Of a stretch of DNA of 64,000 nucleotides, positions 57,497-64,000 are shown in pieces. This DNA comes from DASUPK01 sp963815045. Its GTDB lineage: Bacteria; Actinomycetota; Thermoleophilia; Solirubrobacterales; 70-9. The position numbers and the translations under genes are program-made. Below the pieces are notes generated by a model. That model ran no database searches. It was not told the DNA's origin and saw nothing but the letters and a program-made list of their open reading frames with translations. The stretch spans positions 1,178,001 through 1,242,000 of the forward strand of contig CAWFET010000002.1 in NCBI GenBank assembly GCA_963815045.1, in the 5' to 3' direction. The number at the start of each line of letters is the position of its first letter. Positions within the stretch are counted from its first letter, which is position 1.

Positions 57497-58468
57497 CTAC
57501 TGCGGGCTCTGGCCGGAGGCCGCCGTCGCCTCACGCCGCTCGCGCTCCGCCTCGATCTGCCTGCGCAGACCCTCCTCGAGCGTCACCTCCGGCTCGTAGC
57601 CGAGGTCGCGGCGGGCGCTGCTGGTGTCGGCGCCGGTCTTGCGCGCATCCCCGATCACGGCGGCCTGATGGTCGACGGCGAGCTCGCCACCCAGCAGGCG
57701 CCCGAGGGTCGCGATCACCCCCGCGACCGTTGCCGCGTTGCCTCCGGCGATGTTGTACGCGCCTCCGGGCTCTCCGCGGTCACCCGCGGCGGCGGTGGCG
57801 CTGACCGCGTCGGCCACGTAGGTGAAGTCCCGCTCCTGCAGCCCGTCGCCGAACACCTGGATGGACTCGCCGTCGAGGCCGGCGCGGATGAACCTGTTGA
57901 ACGCCATGTCCGGGCGCTGGCGGGGGCCGAAGATCGTGAAGTAGCGAAGGGCGACGGTGGGCACCCCGAAGCCCCTGAAGTACTGCCTGCAGAGGTGCTC
58001 GCCGGCCAGCTTGGTGACGCCGTACGGCGACACCGGAGCGGGTCGGTCCGTCTCCTTGGTAGGGAAGGTCTCCGCGTCGCCGTAGATGGACGAGGAGGAA
58101 GCGAAGACGAAGCGCCGCAGATCGGCTTGGCGCGAGGCCTCGAGCAGCCGCTGGGTCGCCAGCAGGTTGTCGGATAGGTAGATCTCGAACTCGCGTCCCC
58201 AGCTCGCGCGCACTCCCGGCTGGGCGGCGAGGTGAAAGACGACCTCGACCCCCTCGAGCAGCGCCCCCAGGTCGGCCCGGTTCAGGTCCTCCTCCGTGAA
58301 CGTGAACCCGGAGTGCCCCTCGAGCAGCGCCAGGTTCGCGCGCTTCAGATCGACGTCGTAGTAGTCGGAGAGCCGGTCGATGCCCCTGACCTCGACGCCA
58401 TCGGCGAGCAGCCGCTCGGTCAGGTGGGATCCGATGAACCCGGCGGCTCCTGTGACGAGTGCTCTCAT
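57497..58468 (-). CDS. NAD-dependent sugar epimerase/dehydratase (GalE-like)
   Basis: 323-aa extended SDR. The NAD motif TGAAGFIGSHLTERLL is at the N-terminus. The catalytic residues are Ser in FASSSSIYGD and Tyr-Lys in SPYGVTKLAGEHLC. RYFTIFGPRQRPDMAFNRFI and a conserved YNIAGGN follow. It resembles UDP-glucuronate or UDP-glucose 4-epimerases. The start overlaps the preceding glycosyltransferase stop by four bases. It probably makes a nucleotide sugar for this cluster. Confidence 0.9.
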   Translation of the reverse strand: MRALVTGAAGFIGSHLTERLLADGVEVRGIDRLSDYYDVDLKRANLALLEGHSGFTFTEEDLNRADLGALLEGVEVVFHLAAQPGVRASWGREFEIYLSDNLLATQRLLEASRQADLRRFVFASSSSIYGDAETFPTKETDRPAPVSPYGVTKLAGEHLCRQYFRGFGVPTVALRYFTIFGPRQRPDMAFNRFIRAGLDGESIQVFGDGLQERDFTYVADAVSATAAAGDRGEPGGAYNIAGGNAATVAGVIATLGRLLGGELAVDHQAAVIGDARKTGADTSSARRDLGYEPEVTLEEGLRRQIEAERERREATAASGQSPQ

Positions 58469-59685
58469 CGCTGGGAGTCTCCCAGCACGTCCAGCAGAAT
58501 TCGCTCGAGCTCCTCGACCCCCCGATCGCGGACATGGTCACGGGCGAACGCCACGGCACGCTCGGAGAGCTCCCGCGACCGGCGCTGGTCGTCGCGCAGC
58601 CCGCGGATCGCCACGGTGAGGGCGCCGGGATCCTCCGGCGGGACGCAGATCGCCGCATCGCTCTCCAACACGAGCCGCTCGGGCTCGCCACCGGTGGCGA
58701 CGATGACGGGACGGCCGATTGCGCAATTGTCGAAGAGCTTGGACGGCACGTAGGCCCGGAGCTCGGGATTCGCGGCGAGGGGTACAAGCAGCGCATCGCA
58801 GGCGCGCATGATGCGCGCGGCCACCTCGGGCGGCACCAGGTCGCGGAACTGCACCCTGCCGGCGGGAAGCCTGGCCGCCATCTCCTCCAGCGCCGCGCGC
58901 CTCGGCCCTTCCCCCACCAGGAGCAACTGGAAGTCGTCGCCGAGCGACCCGGCCGCCTCCACCGCCGCCTCGAGGCCCTGGGCTATTCCGAGGTTGCCGG
59001 CGTAGGCGAGCACGAAGCGGTCCGCCGGGATCCCCAGCTCGCTGCGGTCCCGCTCCGTGCCCTCGACGTCGAGGTAGGTGGGCCCGGTCCCGTTGTAGAT
59101 CACGGAGACCTTCCCCTCGCCGCCGTTGGCCTCGATATGGCTCTTGAACGGCTCGGTCACGGCGGTGATCCGCGACGCGCTCCGGTACAGCCCACGCTCC
59201 AGGCGGCGAGCGGCCTCGAGGGGTGGCCCCTCGGGAAGCTGTCCCAGGACCACGGCGATGTCGGGCCAGAGATCCCGAACGTCCAGGACCCAGGGCACGC
59301 CGAACCGCCGGGCCACCGCGGCGGCGGCCGATCCGACTGGAAGCGGCGGAGAGGAGGCCAGCACCACGTCGGGGCGGGGGCCACGGAACCCCACCGCCGC
59401 CGCCATCACCGCGTAGCTCGCGTAGTTGGCGATTCGGCTCGCCGCCGTCTTGGTGGGCCGCGCATAGACCCAGACTCTGCGGACCCTCGCCCCTCCCTCC
59501 TCGCTTCGGAAGACGGACCGCCCGCGGAAGGCCGGATCGATCACCCCCTGGGGATGGCTCGGAACCTCGCAGACGACTCCGACCTCGTGGCCGCGCGCGA
59601 TCAGCCCGTCCACGAAGGCCTCGGTTCGCATTGCGCCCGCTGTGATCTCGGGACGGAAGTACTGGGTGAAGAGCAGGACGCGCAT
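58465..59685 (-). CDS. Glycosyltransferase family 4 (2), WbuB-like
   Basis: 406-aa GT4. It starts MRVLLFTQYFRPEITAGAMRTE, very like WbuB/WbuH fucosamine transferases. VLASSPPLPVGSAAAAVARRF and PWVLDVRDLWPD, FVLAYAGNLGIAQGLEAAVEAA and a donor site with ACDALLVPLAANPELRAYVPSKLFDNCAIGRPVI follow. The full-length GT-B fold is intact. It overlaps the epimerase gene by four bases and sits three bases after the next GT4 gene. Confidence 0.9.
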   Translation of the reverse strand: MRVLLFTQYFRPEITAGAMRTEAFVDGLIARGHEVGVVCEVPSHPQGVIDPAFRGRSVFRSEEGGARVRRVWVYARPTKTAASRIANYASYAVMAAAVGFRGPRPDVVLASSPPLPVGSAAAAVARRFGVPWVLDVRDLWPDIAVVLGQLPEGPPLEAARRLERGLYRSASRITAVTEPFKSHIEANGGEGKVSVIYNGTGPTYLDVEGTERDRSELGIPADRFVLAYAGNLGIAQGLEAAVEAAGSLGDDFQLLLVGEGPRRAALEEMAARLPAGRVQFRDLVPPEVAARIMRACDALLVPLAANPELRAYVPSKLFDNCAIGRPVIVATGGEPERLVLESDAAICVPPEDPGALTVAIRGLRDDQRRSRELSERAVAFARDHVRDRGVEELERILLDVLGDSQR

Positions 59686-59688
59686 GTC

Positions 59689-60888
59689 TCAGGCTCCCCG
59701 GGGCCCGCGGATGAAGGCGGCGACCCTGTCGCTCTCGGTCTCGATCGTCTCCCTGGACGCGAGCTCGAGGGCCCGGTTCGCCAGCCGCTCGCGCAGGGAG
59801 GGCTCGTCGGTGAGCCGCATGATCGCCGCCGCGAGCGCCGCCGGATCCTCGGGAGCGACCAGCAGGCCGGCCTCGCCCGATTCCAGCGCCGCGGCGACGC
59901 CGCCGACATCGGTGGCGACGATCGGCAGGCCGGAGCCCATCGCCTCGAACAGCACCTGCGGCACGCCCTCTGTGAGCGCGACGTGGACGAACGCATTGGC
60001 CGCGCGGTAGCGCTCGATCAGGTCGGGTCCGAACGGCACGTAGCCGGGCAAGACGAGGCGATCGGTGAGCCCGCGGCGCGCCGTCTCCTCGCTCAGCGGC
60101 CCGGCCAGCGGGCCCTCTCCCACCCAGGTCAGCCGGAAGCGGCCGGGAGCGCGGCGCTCGAGCTCCGCGAGCAGTTCGGGCACCAGCAGCGGGTTCTTCT
60201 CGCGATCGATCCGGCCCACGGTAAGCAGCTCGATCGAGCCGGACCAATCGGCGCCGGACGGGCCCGCCACCAGCTCGTCCCGGCTGAGCAGGTTGACGTG
60301 CATCTCGAGAACGTTCGGGCGCGGCGCCCCGTAGCGCTCGGCGACGTGGGCTCCGACGACGGTGGTCGGCACGCGCCTGGACAGGGTCCTGAAGGCGAGG
60401 TCCAGCAGGAGGACGAACGGCGCGGCCAGAGTCCCCGCGATCCCGCTCGCCCGGTGCTTGAAGTAGCGCGGCGAGTCCTGGCGAATCAGGAGCACCACCC
60501 GCCGGCGGCGGGCGATGCCGAGGATCGCGAGGATCAGGCCGAGCGGGTGGACGCCCGTCACCCAGACCGCGTCCAGGTCGGAGAGCGCCCTCCACATCGC
60601 GGCGAGGGTCCGAGGGGTCGCCGCGAGCACCGCCCCGATCTGCCGGAGGCTGGAGTAGTACGGCAGCGGGATGAGCTCGAGCCCGTCGGGCAGCGCGTTG
60701 GGCGTCTCGGCCGGATCGTTCGTCTCCCTGGCGATCACGTGGAGCACTCCGAAGCGCCTGCCCACCGCGGCCGCGAAGTGCATGAAGCCGAAGTCCCCCG
60801 CCCCCCGGTAGAGGGTCACCGGCCCGTCGGCCACCGACCGGCGAAATGCCGCATCGAGGTAGAGCCCGACTCGCTCGACCGGCGTCAT
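59689..60888 (-). CDS. Glycosyltransferase family 4 (3)
   Basis: 399-aa GT4. The donor half shows IELLTVGRIDREKNPLLVPELLAELE, RLTWVGEGPLAGPL, LVLPGYVPFGPDLIERYRAANAFVHVALTEGVPQVLFEAMGSGLPIVATDVGGVAAAL, the hallmark E-x7-E. The N-terminal half has a Rossmann-like start (VGLYLDAAFRRS), and ends in FGFMHFAAAVGRRFG. It lies six bases after the DegT gene stop in the same operon. The substrate is unknown. Confidence 0.9.
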   Translation of the reverse strand: MTPVERVGLYLDAAFRRSVADGPVTLYRGAGDFGFMHFAAAVGRRFGVLHVIARETNDPAETPNALPDGLELIPLPYYSSLRQIGAVLAATPRTLAAMWRALSDLDAVWVTGVHPLGLILAILGIARRRRVVLLIRQDSPRYFKHRASGIAGTLAAPFVLLLDLAFRTLSRRVPTTVVGAHVAERYGAPRPNVLEMHVNLLSRDELVAGPSGADWSGSIELLTVGRIDREKNPLLVPELLAELERRAPGRFRLTWVGEGPLAGPLSEETARRGLTDRLVLPGYVPFGPDLIERYRAANAFVHVALTEGVPQVLFEAMGSGLPIVATDVGGVAAALESGEAGLLVAPEDPAALAAAIMRLTDEPSLRERLANRALELASRETIETESDRVAAFIRGPRGA

Positions 60889-60894
60889 TTGAGC

Positions 60895-62025
60895 TCAGCG
60901 ATCGACCGCGTCGCCGAGCGCGCTGAGCACGATTCCGATCTGCTCCTCGGTGATCGTCGGGAACAGCGGCAGGGTGATCGCGCGCGCCGCGTACGCCTCC
61001 GTCAGCGGCAGCTCCGTGTCGACGTCGTAGGCCGTGAAGCGGTGGACCGGCGGGTAGTGGAGACTGGTCTGGATCCCCTGCTCGGCGAGATCCGACCGGA
61101 CCCCGTCCCGGTCCGTGGTCTCGTCGAGGACAACCGTGAAGAGGTGGTTTGCGGACCTGCCGTCCGAGACCGGCGGCATCGCGGAGGTGACCCCGTCGAG
61201 GTCCGCGACGCCGTCCCGGTAGACGCCGACGGCTCCGGCGCGCAGGTCGTTGTCCGCGTCCAGGCGAGCGAGCCGGGCGGTGGCGAGGGCCGCCCGGGCC
61301 TCGTCGATCCGGTAGTTGAAGCCGAGCTCGACCACGTCATAGCCGCTCGCGTGTCCCCGATGGCGATCCCAGGTGAGCGACGTCATGCCGTGAGAGCGGA
61401 GCAGCTTGAGGCGAGCCGCGACGTCGTCGTCGTCGGTGACGACCATCCCACCCTCACCGACCGGCAGGTTCTTGTTGGAGAAGAAGCTGTAGGCGCCGGC
61501 GAGCCCGAACGTCCCGAGATGCCGGTCGCCGAGGCTGCCTCCGAGACCGTGTGCCGCGTCCTCGAGCAGGGTAAGGCCCCGCTCGGCGGCCAGCTCTGCC
61601 AGCTCCGCGCTCTCGGCCGGATGGCCCCCGTAGGTCATGTTCATGATCGCCTTCGTCTTCGGCGTGATCGCCGCACGGGCGGAATCGGCCGAGATCCACG
61701 GCCTCTCGAGAGCCGCGATGTCCGCGAAGACGGGAGTGGCCCCCGTGTAACGGACCGCGCTCGCCGTGGCGACGAAGGTCAGTGACGGGACGACCACCTC
61801 GTCTCCCGGCCCGATCCCCGCCGCCAGGCAGATCAGGTGCAGCCCAGCGGTGCAGTTGGTGACGGCTAGCGCATGCTCAACCCCGACGTACTCCGAGAAG
61901 CGGGCCTCGAGCTCCTCGGTCCGGGGGCCCATGCTGAGCCAGCCGGAGCGATAGACCTCGGTGACGGCGTCGATCTCCGGCTCGCCGATCTCCACGTCGG
62001 CGAGCGGGACCCTCCACTCAGGCAT
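60895..62025 (-). CDS. DegT/DnrJ/EryC1 sugar aminotransferase
   Basis: 376-aa PLP aminotransferase of nucleotide-sugar metabolism. The PLP Lys lies in SFFSNKNLPVGEGGMVVTDDD; AVTNCTAGLHLICLA and VVVPSLTFVATASAV bind the cofactor phosphate, and EDAAHGLGG is the usual Asp-His motif. ATG 62025 (MPEWRVPLADVEIGEPE) is chosen; it overlaps the nucleotidyltransferase stop by 8 bases, and an upstream extension would be out of character for the family. It transaminates a keto-sugar for the glycan, most likely a dideoxy-amino sugar. Confidence 0.92.
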   Translation of the reverse strand: MPEWRVPLADVEIGEPEIDAVTEVYRSGWLSMGPRTEELEARFSEYVGVEHALAVTNCTAGLHLICLAAGIGPGDEVVVPSLTFVATASAVRYTGATPVFADIAALERPWISADSARAAITPKTKAIMNMTYGGHPAESAELAELAAERGLTLLEDAAHGLGGSLGDRHLGTFGLAGAYSFFSNKNLPVGEGGMVVTDDDDVAARLKLLRSHGMTSLTWDRHRGHASGYDVVELGFNYRIDEARAALATARLARLDADNDLRAGAVGVYRDGVADLDGVTSAMPPVSDGRSANHLFTVVLDETTDRDGVRSDLAEQGIQTSLHYPPVHRFTAYDVDTELPLTEAYAARAITLPLFPTITEEQIGIVLSALGDAVDR

Positions 62026-62725
62026 CTTCGAAGAGCTCTGGGTGCGCCTCGATCTCGGCTGTGGCGCGCTCATGCTCGCCCACGGTCCCGATGTCGAACC
62101 AGACGCCGGCGCCGGTGTAGGCGGCGACCTTCCGTCCCTCCGCCAGCATCGCCTGGACGACGTCCGGGAAGTCGAAGCGCCGCTCGGGGATCAGCTCGAG
62201 GACCTCGGGGTCGTAGACGTAGACGCCCATGCTCACGTCGAAGCGCATGGTCGGCTTCTCCGTGTACTCGGTGACGAAGCCTTCATCGGAGCTGATCACG
62301 CCAAGCTCGATGTCGACGTTCTGCCGGTGGGTCGCGATCGTCAGCGCCCCGTCGTGCCCACGGTGAAAGCGCATCAGCTGGGCGTAGTCGAGTGTCGTCA
62401 GGACGTCGCCGTTCATGGCGAGGAACGGCTCGTCGAGCCCCTGGATCCGCTTCAGCGCGCCGGCGGTGCCGAGCGGCGCGTCCTCCCAGCAGTACTCGAG
62501 CTGGAGGTCGCTCGGCAGGTCGTCGATGCTGTCCAGATAGGCCTTGATCAGGCCGCCGAGGTGGCCGACCGAGAGATCGATCCGGGTGAACCCGTGCTTC
62601 GCGAGCTGGCGGATCACCAGCTCGAGGATCGGGCGATCCGCGACCGGGACGAGGGGCTTCGGGAGCACCGTCGTGTAGGGACGGAGCCGGGTCCCCTTGC
62701 CTCCGGCGAGAATCACGGCCCTCAT
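62018..62725 (-). CDS. Sugar-phosphate nucleotidyltransferase
   Basis: 235-aa nucleotidyltransferase. MRAVILAGGKGTRLRPYTTVLPKPLVPV is the pyrophosphorylase signature (GxGxRL and the PKPLVP Lys), followed by DRPILELVIRQLAKHGF and the Mg-binding FLAMNGDVLTTLDYA. It lacks the C-terminal extensions of GlmU or RmlA, so it is a short GDP- or UDP-sugar type. It makes an activated sugar for the downstream transferases. It is four bases from the epimerase gene upstream. Confidence 0.9.
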   Translation of the reverse strand: MRAVILAGGKGTRLRPYTTVLPKPLVPVADRPILELVIRQLAKHGFTRIDLSVGHLGGLIKAYLDSIDDLPSDLQLEYCWEDAPLGTAGALKRIQGLDEPFLAMNGDVLTTLDYAQLMRFHRGHDGALTIATHRQNVDIELGVISSDEGFVTEYTEKPTMRFDVSMGVYVYDPEVLELIPERRFDFPDVVQAMLAEGRKVAAYTGAGVWFDIGTVGEHERATAEIEAHPELFEDA

Positions 62726-62729
62726 CGGC

Positions 62730-63788
62730 TCACCCCGCGTCCCCGCCGCCGGTGCCCTCGCCTCCGGCGGGCTCGGAGGTCAGCTCGTAGTTCCGGTACG
62801 CCAGGGACCGCTCCTCGACATCGGAGAACATCCCGGCGGTGATCGCGTCGACGAGCCGGTCGATGGAGCCCGGAACAGTGTGCTTCGGCTCGAAGCCGAG
62901 CCGGTCACGGATCTTGTCGAAGGAGACACGGTAGTTCCGGGCGTCGGCGCCGCCCTCGGCCCAGATCACCTCACCCCTCTCGCCGCGCCGCTCCAGGGCT
63001 TCGATCGCCGCCGTGACGATGCTCCTCTTCGTGTGGTTGCTCTCCTCGCCCCCGACGTTGAACACCTCGCCGCGGACGTCCTCGGCCGGCGCCTCGAGCA
63101 CCCGCATGATCGCCGCCGAGATGTCCGCCACGTGGCAGTAGGGGCGCCAGGTATCGGCGTCGTAGACCTCGAGCTCATGCTTCAGCGTGAGGGCGCGGGT
63201 GAACTCTGAGACCGTCAGGTCGAAGCGCATGCGGGGAGAGGTTCCGTAGGCCGTGGCGACCCTGAGCACGATCGGCGAGAAGGGGATGCCGCTCGCGCCG
63301 AGGAGCTCATGCTCCATCTCGACCTTGGTCTCCGCGTAGAGCGAGAGCGGGCGCAGCTCGTCGCCCTCGCCGGCCGGGGTGTCGTCCTCACGCAGCCCGT
63401 AGTTGCTGCAGGTGGAGGCGAACACCAGCCGGCCCACTCCCTCGTCGCTGGCGGCCGCGATCACGTTGCGGGCGCCGTTTAGGTTCGTCTGCCGGGCGAG
63501 GTCGGGGTTGCGCTTGCAGACCGGGTCGCCGACGAGCGCCGCGAGGACCACGACGTCGGTGACGTCGCGCATCGCCTCGCGGACCTGCTCCGCGGATCGC
63601 ATGTCACCCCGCACGAACTCGAAGCCATCCTGTTCGATCACCCCCGCCAGCGTGCCGCTGTTGTCGTAGAGCAGGGAATCGAGAACGCGCACGCGGTAGC
63701 CCGCCGTGAGCAGCAGCGGTGTGAGAACGGAGCCGATATAGCCCGCGCCTCCGGGTACGAGCACACGGCGTTCGGACGCCTGCGACAT
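62730..63788 (-). CDS. NAD-dependent sugar epimerase/dehydratase (2)
   Basis: 352-aa extended SDR. The N-terminal NAD motif is LVPGGAGYIGSVLTPLLL. The catalytic Tyr-Lys lies in LSLYAETKVEME, and FASTCSNYGLRED gives the Ser/Thr. RPYCHVADISAAIMRVLEAP and EVFNVGGEESNHTKRS follow. It most resembles NDP-sugar epimerases with a CxxNYG motif. ATG 63788 is used; an extension upstream runs into the divergent gene. It heads the seven-gene glycan operon. Confidence 0.88.
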   Translation of the reverse strand: MSQASERRVLVPGGAGYIGSVLTPLLLTAGYRVRVLDSLLYDNSGTLAGVIEQDGFEFVRGDMRSAEQVREAMRDVTDVVVLAALVGDPVCKRNPDLARQTNLNGARNVIAAASDEGVGRLVFASTCSNYGLREDDTPAGEGDELRPLSLYAETKVEMEHELLGASGIPFSPIVLRVATAYGTSPRMRFDLTVSEFTRALTLKHELEVYDADTWRPYCHVADISAAIMRVLEAPAEDVRGEVFNVGGEESNHTKRSIVTAAIEALERRGERGEVIWAEGGADARNYRVSFDKIRDRLGFEPKHTVPGSIDRLVDAITAGMFSDVEERSLAYRNYELTSEPAGGEGTGGGDAG

Positions 63789-63822
63789 GGGCGTCAAATC
63801 TACCTGCGAGGATCGGGCAGAC

Positions 63823-64000
63823 GTGGGCGCTTCCCTGCTGGCAATCGATGAGCTGAGGCAGGCGGATTTCGGGGCATGGCGCGAGCTCTCCGATTCCGCG
63901 CTGGAGCCCAACCCTTTCTTCGATCCCGACTTCGTCATGCCGGCCGTGGAGAAGCTCGACTCGAGCGGCGTCGGCCTGCTGGTGAGCAAGGAGGACGGCG
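63823..64000 (+). CDS. CelD/FemAB-like acetyltransferase (3' partial)
   Basis: The first ~59 residues of a gene that runs past the window end. The start used is GTG 63823; an in-frame ATG at 63787 overlaps the opposite gene's start. The visible part (LLAIDELRQADFGAWRELSD and LEPNPFFDPDFVMPAVEKL) matches the N-terminus of CelD/BcsL-like GNAT (Acetyltransf_6) proteins that occur in polysaccharide clusters. It is divergent from the epimerase gene. With the rest missing, the identification is moderate. Confidence 0.65.
   Translation, partial: MGASLLAIDELRQADFGAWRELSDSALEPNPFFDPDFVMPAVEKLDSSGVGLLVSKEDG

Noticed and set aside
58459..61785. 1108-codon plus-strand open frame
   Set aside because: It runs antisense through two GT4 genes and a DegT gene that have clear motifs. 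Long antisense frames are common at this G+C content and the peptide shows no domain.
1..64000. tRNA or rRNA genes, prophage, insertion sequences
   Set aside because: Intergenic gaps were read through; none shows a cloverleaf with a TTC loop, rRNA sequence, transposase or integrase.

Overview
The window is about 70% G+C and densely packed with genes, with many start/stop overlaps of 1 to 4 bases. It reads as chromosomal DNA of a high-GC Gram-positive actinobacterium. The evidence is a menaquinone pathway (menD, menF), a gatCAB amidotransferase with gltX, small DUF2510/DUF4328/DUF4234 membrane proteins, a class E-like sortase with LPFTG substrates, GTG/TTG starts and a c-di-AMP (ydaO-type) riboswitch in front of a resuscitation-factor-like cell-wall gene. 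I would guess class Thermoleophilia (Solirubrobacterales or relatives), but that placement is inference. No tRNA, rRNA, CRISPR array, phage or insertion sequence was seen.

Bases 1-24,400 are mostly housekeeping. They hold menD (5' end cut by the window) facing menF-ilvN-ilvB, a repeat-containing hypothetical gene, an SQD1-like UDP-sulfoquinovose synthase divergent from a DUF2304-GT2 glycosyltransferase, and gatCAB. Next come several small membrane proteins, a GMC oxidoreductase whose N-terminus has no usable start codon, and a tandem family of four related small membrane proteins interrupted by a REP-like hairpin. The block ends with folD-pcrA-cysE-cysK-Rrf2 (a likely CymR-type cysteine operon), a VanZ-like protein and an HDOD-LuxR fusion regulator.

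Bases 24,400-40,300 carry gltX and nfo with starts one base apart, an ASCH-like/winged-helix protein, a lytic transglycosylase lipoprotein, a GAF-GAF-GGDEF-EAL protein, dnaE, sixA, a ferritin-like protein and an alpha/beta hydrolase. They also carry a frameshifted coiled-coil/transglycosylase gene under a c-di-AMP riboswitch, a LysR regulator, and argG followed by a translationally coupled 52-residue membrane protein.

Bases 40,300-64,000 are a cell-surface block: a sortase, a membrane diguanylate cyclase, two tandem copies of an LPFTG mini-protein plus polyprenyl-phosphate sugar transferase module, two O-antigen-ligase-like proteins, a Wzz/BY-kinase, a flippase, asparagine synthase, three GT4 glycosyltransferases, two epimerases, a DegT aminotransferase, a nucleotidyltransferase and the start of a CelD/FemAB-like acetyltransferase. 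One LPFTG gene has a compact three-way-junction RNA in its leader that resembles the core of the c-di-GMP-I aptamer. Together with the nearby diguanylate cyclase and sortase, this suggests a c-di-GMP-responsive exopolysaccharide and surface-protein system. That is the most interesting candidate in the window.
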